NCBI GenBank assembly: GCA_905221605.1 | Contig: CAJNDS010000054.1 | Span: forward strand, 62,001-126,000 | DNA from: Symbiodinium natans | Taxonomy: Eukaryota > Sar > Dinophyceae > Suessiales > Symbiodiniaceae | DNA length: 64,000 nt | Reading direction: 5' to 3' | Part shown: one piece after another, positions 9,746-19,840 of the stretch | How positions within the stretch are numbered: position 1 is the first letter of the stretch | Layout of the letters: every line of letters begins with the position of its first letter | The notes under the pieces: model-generated | Told to the model about the DNA's origin: nothing | Database searches by the model: none | Seen by the model: the letters and a program-made list of their open reading frames with translations, nothing else | Program-made: the position numbers and the translations under genes

Positions 9746-10262
9746 TGTGCGCCTGTGGTGCGCGTGTGCGCGTGTGCGCGTGTGCGGTGTGTGCGCGTGC
9801 GCGTGTGCGCGTGTGCGCGTGTGCCGTCGTGTGCGCGTGTGCGCATGGGGCGCGTGGTGGGTGGGTGGGTTTGGGGTGGGTGGGTGGTGGTGGGTGGGTG
9901 GGTGTGGTGTGCGTGTGTGTGTGTGTGTGTGTCTGTGTGTGTCTGTGTGTGTCTGTGTGTCTGTGTGTGTGTGTGTGTGTGTGTGTCTGTGTGTGTCTGT
10001 GTGTGTCTGTGTGTGTCTCTGTGTGTCTGTGCGCGTGTGCGCGTGTGCGCGTGTGCGCATGGGCGCGTGGGTGGGTGGGTGGGTGGGTGGGTGGGTGTGT
10101 GTGTGTGTGTGTGTGTGTCTGTGTGTGTCTGTGTGTGTCTGTGTGTCTGTGTGTGTCTGTGTGTCTGGGTGCCTGTGCCTGTGCCTGTGCCTCTGTCTGT
10201 GCCTGTACCTGTGTCTGTGTGTCTGTCCGTCTTGTCTGTCTGCGTATCTCTGTGTGTGTGTA
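8927..10262 (+). repeat. 1.3-kb GT/GC microsatellite block
   Basis: Alternating purine-pyrimidine DNA graded from (GT)n with CTGTGT interruptions through GCGTGT, GCGCGTGA and GGGT units and back. All six frames stay open for hundreds of codons, giving Cys/Val/Arg or His/Thr low-complexity readings of up to about 500 codons that are not genes. The tract is strongly Z-DNA-prone. Confidence 0.98.
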
Positions 10263-10506
10263 AGGAGGAAGAGAAAGATACTAATCCGAGGGAGGGGAGG
10301 AGACACGAAGGGTGCTCTCAAGACAAGGGGGCCATATCAAAACAGGGAGCCCAACGGGGTTCTGGGAGCTTTGGGTTTGCTCTGGGACTTGGTGGGCATA
10401 CTGTGCTGACCATGCAGCGACTGAGCAGTGTCCTAAACCCTAAACCCTAAACCCTAAACCCTAAACCCTAAACCCTCCTGACACCTTCCGCATGCATCTC
10501 TGCCAG

Positions 10507-10548
10507 GAAATCGGCGTGGCCATCCGGCGGAGGAGGACGGAGGCCTGC
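10507..10548 (+). CDS. Candidate exon, EIGVAIRRRRTEAC
   Basis: 42 bp from CTCTGCCAG to TGC|GTAACA. Reads EIGVAIRRRRTEAC in phase 0-0. CCCTAAA array at 10,434-10,477 is upstream. Confidence 0.45.
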
Positions 10549-10695
10549 GTAACAGCATGGCATCCGATATCCTTTCTCTTTAGGGCCAGGTTCCCGATTT
10601 TGACACACCTTAAACACAAGCAGATCTTTCCGGTTCTCCTCGCTTGCCACCTAGCCGGCCGTACATGAATTGTTGGGTACGGGCCAGAACTGCAG

Positions 10696-10761
10696 GCTCT
10701 TCGGCGGCAGCAGAAGCGGCAGTGGTTTCGTGGTGGCCTTGGTGAAAGCAAAACAGATGGG
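10696..10761 (+). CDS. Candidate exon, ALRRQQKRQWFRGGLGES
   Basis: Acceptor GAACTGCAG, open 22 codons, donor GG|GTAGTA. The E-family element follows at 10,767. Confidence 0.5.
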
Positions 10762-10766
10762 GTAGT

Positions 10767-10885
10767 AAAGGGGTCGGAAGAGTTACCAATAGCATTCCCT
10801 TCTTGTCCCTTTGTAAGTTTTCTCTAATCACCCCCAAAACTCTATTCCAATGATTCTTCAGGCCCCTATAGTAGGCTCATATTAC
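10767..10885 (+). mobile_element. E-family dispersed element, copy 2
   Basis: GGGGTCGGAAGAGTTACCAATAGCATTCCC...CACCCCCAAAACTCTATTCCAATGATT..GGCCCCTATAG...CAGGCATA, paralogous to 2,294-2,407. Confidence 0.6.
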
Positions 10886-11310
10886 CAGGCATATGGCTTT
10901 TTGGCCGTTTTGGGGTCTAGGGCCTATAGGGCCTTAGAGGGAGAATGCCTTAACTTAAGCCTGCTGGGATTGCTGAGCGATGTCGTTTTGTTCCAAGTAT
11001 GTTGACAAGCTTTTCTTTACCCAATAAGGTTTGAGGGCAGAGATGGGTTTGCTAGGGGCATGTGGGGTTGTGTGTGTGTGTGGAATGCATACCCACTTGC
11101 AAGGGTGAATGGGTTGTTACAAGTAGGGTTATAAGTACATCTGTCAGTCAAGGTGTACATTCTGCCTTACTTAAGAGCCCTAGTGACCCTAGTGATAAGT
11201 ACCCACGAACGTTCAGACCTGTAGATCCTAAACCCCAAACCCCAAGCCCTTCAACCCAAACCCGAAACCCCAAACCCTAAACCCCAAACCCGAAACCCAA
11301 AAGTCCCAAG

Positions 11311-11375
11311 GGCTTGCATCAATTGAGACGGGCTGTTGTTTCCTTGGTCCGGAACTTTAAGGGCCACAGGCAAAG
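11311..11375 (+). CDS. Candidate exon, LHQLRRAVVSLVRNFKGH
   Basis: Acceptor AGTCCCAAG after a CCCAAA-rich tract, open, consensus donor AG|GTATGTG. Reads LHQLRRAVVSLVRNFKGH then RQR, a basic amphipathic stretch. One of the best boundary matches. Confidence 0.6.
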
Positions 11376-11592
11376 GTATGTGTCAGGCTTCAGTGCCTCT
11401 TGTGGACTTGAGGGTTCGGGGTTTAGGGACTTTGGGGGCTCCGGGTTCAAGACTTTTTGCCGCGTGTTGGGCAGGTTCGCTGGTCTTGGGAAGCAAGGGT
11501 TCTAGGCCGGTTAGGGTGTTCGGTTGCTGTTTTCCTACTTCAACGGAGTCAAACTTGGACTCCGGGTACCGCCGTGTTTTGGGGTACATACG

Positions 11593-11706
11593 GGGGTTTC
11601 CGAAAGGAGTACCTTCTTGGGGTTCAGTAGCAGGGAATCCTATTATTCGGGGGACTCTATTAGGGGTCCCTTATTTTCGTAAACTCCCGTATGGAATACC
11701 CTAGTC
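11593..11706 (+). mobile_element. D-family foldback element
   Basis: Left end ATACGGGGGTTTCCGAAAGG and right end TTATTTTCGTAAACTCCCGTATG are complementary. Related ends appear at about 4,510-4,615, 13,330, 21,275, 30,012 and 30,360. Confidence 0.6.
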
Positions 11707-11892
11707 CCTAAACCCTAAACCCTCCCTAAACCCTAAACCTAAAACCTAAACCCTAAACCCTAACTCTCGTAAACCCCATATGGAATACCCCTAGTTGTGG
11801 GAAGATTGCCATATCCAGAGCTGGAAGTAGCGACCAGAGGCGCCCACCCAGACGGAACGGCTGCATAGAAGCCTTGGAAACGCCATACCTTT

Positions 11893-11994
11893 GTAGCCCA
11901 GTGGTGCCCTTTTCCCCTGTTTTGGTGAAGGTCCCCTTATGAACCAACCGAAAGAAGGGTGCCCGTATTATAATATGGTTCCTGGGCTACCAAG
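11893..11994 (+). mobile_element. A-family introner-like element, clean copy
   Basis: GTAGCCCAGTGGTGCCC ... GGGTGCCC...ATGGTTCCTGGGCTACCAAG. The termini GTAGCCCAG and CTGGGCTAC are exact complements. It begins with GT and ends CAAG. Confidence 0.75.
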
Positions 11995-12042
11995 ATACCC
12001 GCAAGGCTTAGGGTTTTGGATGAAGAGCCCCGAAACTCCCTG

Positions 12043-12231
12043 AACAATGGGTAGTTCTAAGTAGGGTTTTCAGTACCGCAATCAAGGTCATGATATAGGC
12101 ATAGGGTTACCTCACTTATAACCCTACTTATACTTGCCCTGAACCCTATACCCTATACCCTAAGCCCTAAACCCTAAACCCTAAACCCCTAAACCCTAAA
12201 CCCTACTTCTACTCGCCCATGAACCTTCAAG
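12043..12231 (+). mobile_element. B-family introner-like element with internal telomeric insert
   Basis: GGGTAGTTCTAAGTAGGGTT ... ACCCTACTTCTACTCGCCCATGAACCTTCAAG. CCCTAAA copies are inserted in the right arm at about 12,163-12,208. Confidence 0.6.
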
Positions 12232-12255
12232 TAGGTGGACTGTGTTGGTGTCCAG

Positions 12256-12323
12256 GGAAGCAGATTTCCTCGATTCAGCAGACGCCGGCGCCTCAGGAAG
12301 CCAAGTCATCTGGACTTCCCAGG
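12256..12323 (+). CDS. Candidate exon, three open frames
   Basis: Between GTGTCCAG and G|GTGAGG. All three frames are open; EADFLDSADAGASGSQVI looks most protein-like. Downstream TTTAGGG, upstream CCCTAAA. Confidence 0.45.
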
Positions 12324-12662
12324 GTGAGGGTGCCAGGGTTTAGGGTTATGAGTAAGGCAAGCCGTATTATAACCTGAACTAATTATAAGTATGGTACTCA
12401 TAACCCTACTTGCAGCTACCGATGAGCCTTGACAGCGGGTTTGTGAAGCAGTTTCAGGGCTGCAGGGCCTTTGCGTGACAATTCAAACGTGCAACCAGGC
12501 GGTGCCAAGCTTTTTGTCGCTAAGACCTGCCCTAATTATAGGGATTGGGGGAGTGCGGGAACTCAGTGGAAGCCTACACCTTAAACCCTAAACCCTAAGC
12601 CTAAACCCTCAGCCCTAAACCCTTACTTCTTTTCCCTAATTGGGGCTTGTTGCTGATCCCAG

Positions 12663-12870
12663 AGCCTCCTTGTTGATTTAGCAGCAGAACGTCAGCCAGT
12701 ACAGAAGTATACTTCATACCCTCTAAACCCAGCACTCTTCACATCTGTTTTGGGTCCGATGACTTCTGCTGAAGCACTGTTGCGCAAAGGGTGGGCATGC
12801 AGAAGGAGGGCGGCAGCAAGGCTCATGAGAACGCGGTCGGGCTCCCGGCTTGCTGCATTTAAGGACCTCA
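12663..12870 (+). CDS. Candidate long exon, SLLVDLAAERQPVQKY
   Basis: After GATCCCAG the frame stays open for 83 codons, starting SLLVDLAAERQPVQKYTS and later SAEALLRKGWACRRRA. It runs into an A-family element at 12,877 (GTAGGACCCAGAG), whose GT may be the donor. A 68-codon antisense ORF also exists; the plus reading fits the splice pattern. Confidence 0.5.
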
Positions 12871-12876
12871 TAATAT

Positions 12877-12980
12877 GTAGGACCCAGAGTAGGCCCAAAT
12901 TCCCCCTTTTTTAGGGTTTAGGTTCCCTTATAAGCCCCGACAAGGGCACCCTTTTCGTTCCTAGGTTACTCTCGGGTCAT
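12877..12980 (+). mobile_element. A-family element (GTAGGACCCAGAG subtype)
   Basis: GTAGGACCCAGAGTAGGCCC ... GGTTCCCTTATAAGCCCC..AAGGGCACCC..TTCCTAGGTTACTCTCGGGTC. Outer arms complementary; a TTTAGGG copy sits in the loop. Confidence 0.6.
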
Positions 12981-13403
12981 AACAGTGAAAAAAAGGCTTT
13001 TTGTTCATGCTGAGAATTGCATGGTCTTCATGTGCCTGGTTGTTAGAGTGAGCGGGGTTTGGCGTTAAGCACTAGTAGTTAATCACTACTAGTAACAACA
13101 ATGACTTCTTGCCACGAAGAATGATGCTGGTGACAACAACATTGTTGGAAGTACTTAAATCATAGTCGTAATTGTTGTTCTCTTTTTGGTGGTAGTCGCA
13201 GTCGTGGTCACAGCACACGTAACAGCAGTGAAGTTGGGGTGGAGGGCTTGGCAAAGTGCTGGCCAACACTTCGAAGCTGTCGCGAACTTTTTCAGCTTCC
13301 CCACATGCCCTAGCACGCCCCCGATGTCAAAAACCCCATGTGGGGGTTTCCGAAAACACGGGATCCCTAACATAGACCCCTACCTTCGGAACCCCCTTGT
13401 CAG

Positions 13404-13502
13404 CCCCTCCAAAAAGCCGCCCTGAAGACGCAGGTGAAGGAGGCCAAGCAGGAGGAAGTCCAAGCACGGGCACGCGAAATGAAGCGCAGCGGGATCCTTT
13501 GA
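13404..13502 (+). CDS. Candidate exon, coiled-coil-like KTQVKEAKQEEVQARAR
   Basis: After CTTGTCAG, reads PLQKAALKTQVKEAKQEE then VQARAREMKRSGIL and TGA at 13,500. Strongly helical, Lys/Glu-rich. The stop is directly followed by GTGGCG, so the true donor may be upstream (a GC donor is possible). Confidence 0.5.
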   Translation, partial: PLQKAALKTQVKEAKQEEVQARAREMKRSGIL

Positions 13503-13619
13503 GTGGCGGATGTGCCCTAAACCCTAAACCCTAAACCTTAAACCCTAAACCCTGCGGGGGTTCTTAGCAGGGAGGTTCTTAGCAGGGAAGTGAGGGAATC
13601 AGGCACCTTGTATTTCTCG

Positions 13620-13708
13620 GTAGGCCCTTGGGGACATGTATATTTTTTGCCTGCCTAAGAAGATTATATTTAGGAGTATTTTTCAGAGGGCTTTCAGGGC
13701 CCTCCCAG
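13620..13708 (+). mobile_element. F-family introner-like element
   Basis: GTAGGCCCTTGGGGACATG...TTCAGAGGGCTTTCAGGGCCCTCCCAG. Starts GT and ends AG, with GGCCC-type complementary ends. Other copies at 33,507, 44,951, 50,210 and 53,358. Confidence 0.65.
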
Positions 13709-13899
13709 TTCCCTAAAGAGTTAGGGTTTAGGGTTTAGGGTTTAGGGTTTAGGGTTGAAGGGATGATGTAGGGTACCTAAGTCCTTCCTTCCCTACTCTG
13801 GTGTAGTTGTTCCTGCTGTTGTCGCAATTGGTGGCCTTGCGATACTGTAAGGTGCCCACCGCAAGGTGGGTGGGGGCGGGGTTTGGAGATCATGACCAC

Positions 13900-14120
13900 T
13901 GATGCAGCCAGCAACGAGCTGCTGGCAGGCGATGTTTCCCAGGGCAGGAGAGAAGCTCAGAGTGGAGGTTCCCCCCACAGCTTTGTTCAAGAACTTGAAG
14001 TTGGTGCACTTTCCCAACAAGCAGGAAGCAGATGCCTCCGCGCAGCGAAACGCCGCTTCGAAACGTACTCCATGCCAACTGGCAGAGCCATGCTGTGCTT
14101 CCCAACCCTGATAAACACTG
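13900..14120. other. Open region, coding strand uncertain
   Basis: Non-repetitive, about 53% GC, open on both strands. Minus reads FIRVGKHSMALPVGMEYV from a CTGCAG acceptor at about 14,121; plus reads ALFKNLKLVHFPNKQEAD. No repeats; probably one exon but the strand is not resolved. Confidence 0.4.
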
Positions 14121-14728
14121 CAGGGGTACAAGGAAGGACCCCGAGAAGGGACCCTGAGTCGTATTCCCCGATATCATCCCCATATACCTTATAGGCTCTG
14201 CGTACCTAAGTAGCCCCTAAAGAACCCCGAAATAACCACTAAGGTCGCTTATTAGGGTGTTTACTCCTTTGATACACTCTGTCACAAGCGCCGAACGGGT
14301 TTAAGGTTGAAGTTCCGGACCCCTAAACCCCTCCAAGTAAATCCTAGCCCCAAATTCAACCCAAAACCCTAAACCCTTTAAGGGTAGGGTTTGCGGTTTA
14401 GGGCTCAGGGCTGGGGTTTCTTGTGCTTGTAGGGTTTATAGGATTTGTAGAGCTGACAGGGCTTATAGGCTTTGAAGGGTTTAGAGTATAGTTCGGTATT
14501 TTTATGGGCCTTAATACGGTCCTTACCTCCTTTCAAGGGTTCTGAAGTATGGACCCTTGGATTGTATCGGGTATATGAAGGGAGCATGTAACTATTCTAA
14601 AATTAGCGTATAGGGTAAACCCTAAACCCTAAACCCTAAACCCTAAACCCTAAACTCCAAACCCTAAACCCTAAACCTAAACCCTAAACCCTAGACCCTA
14701 AACCCTGGTCTGTCGATTTGGCGACCAG

Positions 14729-14809
14729 TACTCGCCCAAGGCCTGGAGTGGCAGGCAGAGGTGGAGAAAATCCATCTTCCGGACGCCTCGGCCGCGAGTC
14801 TGCAGATGG
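14729..14809 (+). CDS. Candidate exon, LAQGLEWQAEVEKIHLPD
   Basis: Acceptor GCGACCAG, donor G|GTAATA. Reads LAQGLEWQAEVEKIHLPD then ASAASLQM. Flanked by CCCTAAA on the left and TTTAGGG on the right. Confidence 0.55.
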
Positions 14810-14891
14810 GTAATATAGGGGCCGGGTTTAAGGTTTAGGGTTTAGGGTTTAGGGTCTAGGGTCTAGGGTTTAGGAATGAGGTTTTTAGGGT

Positions 14892-14990
14892 TTAGGTGCC
14901 TTAATAGATAAGAATACGTTTTTTTTTGGTTTGGGGGGGGGAGGGGGGGGGTGTGTTATTACAGTATTTTTATACAGGAACTATAAGGGG
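14892..14990 (+). mobile_element. T(n)G(n) element
   Basis: ATAGATAAGAATACG, T-run, G-run, then GTTATTACAGTATTTTTATACAGG.ACTATAAGGG. The same frame occurs at 19,965-20,056 and partly at 34,755-34,835. Confidence 0.5.
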
Positions 14991-15003
14991 GTATGAAAGC
15001 CAG

Positions 15004-15077
15004 GCGCCATAGACTTGCAAGCGTTCATAGCAGCAACGGAGGTGGACCTGGACGTGGGCGTGTCCGTCACCTTGGGC
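15004..15077 (+). CDS. Candidate exon, IDLQAFIAATEVDLDVGV
   Basis: After AAAGCCAG, reads (A)IDLQAFIAATEVDLDVGV then SVTLG. It runs to TAA at 15,078; a GC donor at G|GCTAAG is possible. Confidence 0.45.
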
Positions 15078-15500
15078 TAAGCAGCCAGATGCAGAAGAGC
15101 ACTTTCCGTTGGCGTTTTGTGCGTGTCCAGCGTATGAGTAGGGTTTATGTAGCAGGGTAGGTTAGCTTCTGGAATACGATAACATAAGGGAGTCTTGTAG
15201 AAATAGCAAACATTGCAGGGCCGCTGATAGGTGATTTGTTTATGTTGCTTGGGCGTTTGAGGCCCGGGCCTATGTGGAAGCCAGAAGATTCCTTCCGCCG
15301 AGTTCGTCACCTCATCCCTACAGTGCTATACAGATGAACTGAGACCCCTGGTGTGCTGAAAGTCGAGCATCCGGGACGTGACGGTGGTGAAGACCAGTCT
15401 CCGCACTTCTTGCAGATGCAACGGTCACGGGCCCTCGCCTGTCGAGGGGGTTTCAGACCCCTGATCTGCCACGACGAAGGAGGAGCGCTCGCTTTCCCAG

Positions 15501-15552
15501 GAGCGTGAAAGTTGAGAGCCGCGACTGGCCCACAGCGAGCCACAACTGCACT
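15501..15552 (+). CDS. Candidate exon with consensus GTAAGT donor
   Basis: Acceptor CTTTCCCAG, reads SVKVESRDWPTASHNCT, donor ACT|GTAAGTTC. The following intron to 15,606 is only 54 bp and has no telomeric repeats. Confidence 0.6.
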
Positions 15553-15606
15553 GTAAGTTCTGGTATTCTGGGAGTACCCGGAGGAGAAGTCTCCGCAGTG
15601 CAACAG

Positions 15607-15742
15607 GAAGCGCAACAGAGGGGCCATTGTTTTGAGAAGTGACCACATGCACGGCAGCTTCCATCCTATCGCTGCAGCACTGGAATTGTATGAGACGGGC
15701 GACCCTAGCTTCCGAAAGCACGCATGCTCAAGATCAGCGAGG
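15607..15742 (+). CDS. Candidate exon, KRNRGAIVLRSDHMHGSF
   Basis: 136 bp after GTGCAACAG, open 45 codons: KRNRGAIVLRSDHMHGSF, HPIAAALELYETGDPSF, RKHACSRSAR, to donor G|GTCCCTTTTGGGG. One of the longest exon-like frames. The antisense strand also carries 98- and 113-codon ORFs here; the splice-site fit favours plus. Confidence 0.55.
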
Positions 15743-16420
15743 GTCCCTTTTGGGGATCCTTGTTATGAGGTGCCGTACTACAGAGGGGACCCAAAAAGGG
15801 ACCCTAATTACTGTAGAGAACTACCCACTTGTTGCCCTTAAACATCCAGAGCCCTAGAGTGGGCGGGCATCCAAAGCGAGCCCACTCGCTTCGAGAGTCG
15901 CCGTGGTGTTTCACCCTGACGCCCTTCAAACTCTCTCCACCCCTCCCCCCCCTCCCTCAAACCCCACCAGTAATAAGCTCAAACCCTGAACATCCTTTAA
16001 CCTGAAATCCTTGAATCCTACACCCTGAACCCTAAACCCCAAACCCTGACACATCCTTTAAACTTCAAACCCTAAATCCTACACCCTGAACCCTGAACCC
16101 TGAACCCTGCACTCTGTTTCCTTGCCCACAAACTCGTGGTGTTCTTTCTGCGCCACGAAGTGGCAGCGCCGGCCCTTCTCAAGATTGGATCCTCCGGGTT
16201 TAGGGTTTAGGCTTGAGGGTTTAGGGTTTAGGGATCGGACTAGGGTTTCGGGTTCAGGGTTTAGGCTTTAGGGCTTAGGTCTCCATGTACTTTGCTGCCT
16301 TTCCTACCGCTGCTTAGGGATATCGGACTTCAAGTCTTCCTTGGGGTTTGGGGATCAGGTATTCAGAGTGCAGGGCCTGCGGTCGTAGGATTTCCTTTAT
16401 TGTCGATACTGGTGTTGCAG

Positions 16421-16462
16421 CTGAGAGGCAACCTTTGGGTGATGCTCTTGGCTTCCGGGGTG
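16421..16462 (+). CDS. Candidate exon, LRGNLWVMLLASGV
   Basis: Acceptor GGTGTTGCAG, 14 codons phase 0-0, donor GTG|GTTTAGGG opening a TTTAGGG array. Confidence 0.5.
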
Positions 16463-16575
16463 GTTTAGGGTTTAGGGTTTAGGGTTTAGGGTATAGGGTT
16501 TAGGGTTTAGTGTTTAGGGTGCTTAGCACCTATGGACCTAAATGACCTACAAGCCACTCTTGTGTGATCTATCAG

Positions 16576-16608
16576 GTAGAACTGGCAGGGACACTTCGGA
16601 ATAAGGAA
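16576..16608 (+). CDS. Candidate exon, VELAGTLRNKE
   Basis: 33 bp between CTATCAG and GAA|GTTTTC. Reads VELAGTLRNKE, phase 0-0. TTTAGGG repeats lie about 50 bp upstream. Short, so confidence is limited. Confidence 0.4.
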
Positions 16609-16765
16609 GTTTTCTGTTTCAAGTCACGACAGATCTGTTGTCATGGCGGGGCCCAGCCCCCAACTCCGAAGCCCAAAACCCCAAACCCCAAACCCCAAAC
16701 CCCAAACCCCAAACCCTGAGTTGAGTGTTGTGAGGGCCTAAGCCCTCTGTGCATGTAGCTTCCAG

Positions 16766-16792
16766 GTATCTATGATGCCGACATGAATGCGG
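16766..16792 (+). CDS. Candidate microexon, IYDADMNA
   Basis: 27 bp between CTTCCAG and GCG|GGTTTAGGG. IYDADMNA resembles the start of an EF-hand loop (D-x-D-x-N), in keeping with the other EF-hand-like exons, but is too short to be sure. Confidence 0.35.
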
Positions 16793-16889
16793 GTTTAGGG
16801 TTCTTGGGTTTTTGAGGTTTTGGGTTTGGGGTTTCAGGCTTCCCTGTTGACCCTGAAACTGGCCCATGAGACACCAATCCCCGTGCCAG

Positions 16890-16920
16890 CTTGGCTTTGT
16901 TAGCTGGTGGCAACTCAACA
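16890..16920 (+). CDS. Candidate exon, LGFVSWWQLN
   Basis: CCGTGCCAG acceptor, donor A|GTAAGCC. Here the intron starts with CCCTAAA copies rather than TTTAGGG, an exception to the usual polarity. Confidence 0.45.
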
Positions 16921-17208
16921 GTAAGCCTAAACCCTAAACCCTAAACCCGAAATCAAGTGCCATGACTACGTACTAGCACTCACATCCTTCCAGAAGCCCC
17001 AGATTTCCCAGACACTCGACAGCCTACGTACAGGAGAGGGGAGGGAGGGCCCCGACAATTAGGGGAACCTAGTTTGGGGTTCGTAGCACAAGTTATGGGT
17101 TTAGGGTTTAGGGTTTAGGATTTGAGGTTTAGGGTTTAGGATTGAAGGTTCAGGACTAGCAGTATGTAGGGCTGCAAGAGTGACCCCTGCCCGATTTTAG
17201 GAATGCAG

Positions 17209-17309
17209 TCTCTGATCCTTCCCAACAGCCCTGAGCTGAACCTTTGGATGTTTGGGGTCAACTCCACCTACATCGACGATGGAGCGCCAAAGGCCGGCCT
17301 CTTTTTGAG
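17209..17309 (+). CDS. Candidate exon, SLILPNSPELNLWMFGVN
   Basis: Acceptor GAATGCAG (or TTTTAG eight bases earlier), donor AG|GTTTCAGG. Reads SLILPNSPELNLWMFGVN then STYIDDGAPKAGLFL. Very protein-like and bounded downstream by the 120-bp TTTAGGG array. Confidence 0.6.
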
Positions 17310-17334
17310 GTTTCAGGTTTAGGGTTTGGGGGGC

Positions 17335-17459
17335 TAGGGTTTAGGGTTTAGGGTTTAGGGTTTAGGGTTTAGGGTTTAGGGTTTAGGGTTTAGGGTTTAG
17401 GGTTTAGGGGTTAGGGGTTAGGGTTTAGGGTTTAGGGTTTAGGGTTTAGGGTTTAGGGC
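17335..17459 (+). repeat. TTTAGGG array
   Basis: About 17 copies with two TTAGGGG variants. Lies at the 5' end of the intron after exon 17,209-17,309. Confidence 0.97.
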
Positions 17460-17604
17460 AGGTTTTTGGGCTTGGGGGTTGAGGGCCACATAAGGTTCTA
17501 GGGTAAAGGGTTGCATTCTGGGCTTTTGGAAGATAGAGTGCCAACGGCCCCTCATTTCTCTACACCCTGAAGCCCACCCGGTATCTACACGCCAATATGT
17601 ACAG

Positions 17605-17681
17605 GAACACCATACAGAGCAATAATAAACCGACTTCATATCAAGCTCAAAAGCTTCGGGGATTGTGGCTCAAGTTTTGAG
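17605..17681 (+). CDS. Candidate exon, TPYRAIINRLHIKLKSFG
   Basis: Acceptor ATGTACAG, donor GAG|GTTTGTG. Reads TPYRAIINRLHIKLKSFG then DCGSSFE. Confidence 0.5.
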
Positions 17682-17784
17682 GTTTGTGTGGAGCGTAGGC
17701 TTTGGGGTTTAGGTTTGGCGTTGCAGGGCTTGGGGTGTTAGGGTTTTGGGGCTTTGAGACCTGCGGTCCCACATCCCCGCCCAG

Positions 17785-17834
17785 CAAGGCCTGAACCCTT
17801 CAAACCCAGACCACGAAAAGGCACAAGGCGTCGG
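17785..17834 (+). CDS. Candidate exon, RPEPFKPRPRKGTRRR
   Basis: Acceptor CCGCCCAG, donor CGG|GTGACA. Basic, Pro-rich reading; an alternative frame is also open. Confidence 0.45.
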
Positions 17835-17995
17835 GTGACAGGCTACACCACCCTAACCCCCAACTCTAAACACCAAACCCGAAACCCTAAACCCGAAACC
17901 CCAAACCCTAAACCCTAAACCTCAAATCCTAAACCCTAAACCTCACACCCTAAACCCTGAACCCTAAACCGGTAGGGAAGCTTCAGCCTTGGCAG

Positions 17996-18049
17996 GAAGC
18001 GCCCCTCAACTGGGTTCTCGGCGCGCCACGCGACAGCAAGCTGGTGCTG
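17996..18049 (+). CDS. Candidate exon, EAPLNWVLGAPRDSKLVL
   Basis: Acceptor TTGGCAG, 18 codons, donor CTG|GTTTAGGG; phase 0-0 follows in phase from 17,785-17,834. The left flank is a 100-bp CCCTAAA tract and the right flank a TTTAGGG tract: a model example of the architecture. Confidence 0.6.
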
Positions 18050-18427
18050 GTTTAGGGCCAGGACCTAGGGTTTAGGGTTTAGGGTTTGGGGTTCAGGGTT
18101 CCGGGTTTATGGTTTGGGGCTTAGGGTTCAGGGTTTAGGGTTTAGGAAGGCCCTTGGGATATTTTATATTTCCACACTGGGTTAAAGAGGAGCCTTTGTA
18201 GGAAGCATGTTTTCAGAGGGCTACACTACAGGGGTTTTACTTTGTGGGCGTATGCATGTTCAGGTTTTTTTCGTCCCCAAACTCTAAACCGTAAGCCCTA
18301 AATTAAACCTTAAACCCTAAACCCTATGGCTTGTTTTGTAAAGTCTGGTGCTTAGAGGTTTTGGGGTGTCGGGGGCTCAAAGAAAGTTCTGGAGCACAGG
18401 GATTTAGGAGGATCGGGGCTTGAGGGT

Positions 18428-18525
18428 TAACCCTAAACCCTAAACCCTAAACCCTAAACCCTAAACCCTAAACCCTAAACCCTAAACCCTAAACCCTAAA
18501 CCCTAAACCCTAAACCCTAAACCTG
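18428..18525 (+). repeat. CCCTAAA array
   Basis: Fourteen perfect CCCTAAA copies. The region 18,050-18,800 otherwise holds degenerate telomere-like copies and an F-like remnant at 18,148-18,240; no convincing exon. Confidence 0.97.
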
Positions 18526-19320
18526 CTGATTCACCCCTGAAACCCTACTCCTGAAACCCGAAGCCGCATGCCCGGAACCAAATCTAAGTCCCTTCGAGTA
18601 ACCCTAAACCCTAAACCCTAAACCCTAAGCCCTAAACCCTAAACCCTGAACCCCAAACAACCAAATCGAAGACCCTGAAAAACCGAACCCTCCCCCTAAA
18701 AAACCCTGAGCTGAGAACCCTATAAACCCTAAAACCCGAAAACCCTAAAACCCCCAAACCTCAAACCCTAAAACCCCTAAACCCCAAAAACCCCGTAAGC
18801 CGTAAATACTGAGGCTGTGTGCTGAGCTCTCTGCCGTACTTACAACGCGCGAGCCCGAGCTCAACGCTTCATTTTAGGTTCAGGGCACATAGGGCATCGA
18901 GTTTATTTAGGGTTCAGGGTCACTTAGGTTGAGGGTTTAGGGTTGTAAGGTTTAGGGTTGTGGGGTTTAGGACCCCCAAAGGGGGCAACCATAGGGTTTA
19001 GGGTTTAGGGTTTAGGGTTTCGGGTTTAGGGATTAGGGTTTAGGGTTTTGGGTTTTGGGTTTTGGGGTCTCGGGGGGCCTTGAGGATCTTGTGGGCGGAG
19101 TTGCGTGGTCTGGGAATGCAGCTCGAGCCAGCGGCCAAGTCAAGATGATTGTATCTGGGCTCTCAAGCCACAGCCCCTTTCTGGATCCTTGTTGGTTATA
19201 GTGTCACAATTTTTTTGAATTTCCCAAATAGGAAAAACAAGTGATGATTTGAATATATAAACGAAACAAGGAAGCAGTTTTGGCCGGTCCTTGCTGCTCG
19301 CACACTACAACCATTTAGCT

Positions 19321-19500
19321 TGAACCCTTGACCTCCTCAGTACCGAGGTTGTCAGTGATGATCCTGATGTAACCCCTTTCGTATTGTTTTTTTAACGCTA
19401 CCCCAGCTACCTGTTCTAGTTGAATGGAATCCCTCAACCCTAGATTCTCCCTAATACTACAGCCCCACAAACACTGATCGGTCTCCTTGTTTCGTCGCAC
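19321..19500 (-). other. Unassigned minus-strand ORF, 61 codons
   Basis: Reads RRNKETDQCLWGCSIREN then LGLRDSIQLEQVAGVAL, with mixed protein-like composition and no repeats. Splice context on minus not evident. Could be an old transposon or chance. Confidence 0.3.
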
Positions 19501-19840
19501 GAGCCGGATTTCAAGGGGCCGCTCACACCCCTTAGGCCCCTGAGTTCATGCAACTCCAAAACCCTGAACTGGACAGACCCCCAGACGGTTTGGTGTCTTG
19601 CCTCTGGCTCATATATATGTGTTCGGCCAGTTCAGTTCTAGATACTCCGCCTCCGCAAAAGCTCGTTTTCCGGCTTCCCCTGCATCCTAAAACCTGAACC
19701 CGAAAGCCGATTCCGCATGAGCCTACCCTGCAGGTTTAGGGTTTAGGGTTTATTAGAGTTTAGGGTTTAGGGTTTAGGGTTTAGGGTTTAGGGTTTAGGG
19801 TTCCGGGTAGAGTCGAAATACCCGTTCTTCGGACTCGCAG

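Noticed and set aside
8853-10450. ORFs of 140-502 codons rich in Cys/Val or His/Thr
   Set aside because: They are translations of the GT/GC microsatellite, open in all frames on both strands.
17655-17675. Spliced-leader-like word (TTGTGGCTCAAG)
   Set aside because: Only the last dozen bases resemble the dinoflagellate leader; it lies inside a good exon frame and has no downstream donor arrangement for an SL gene.
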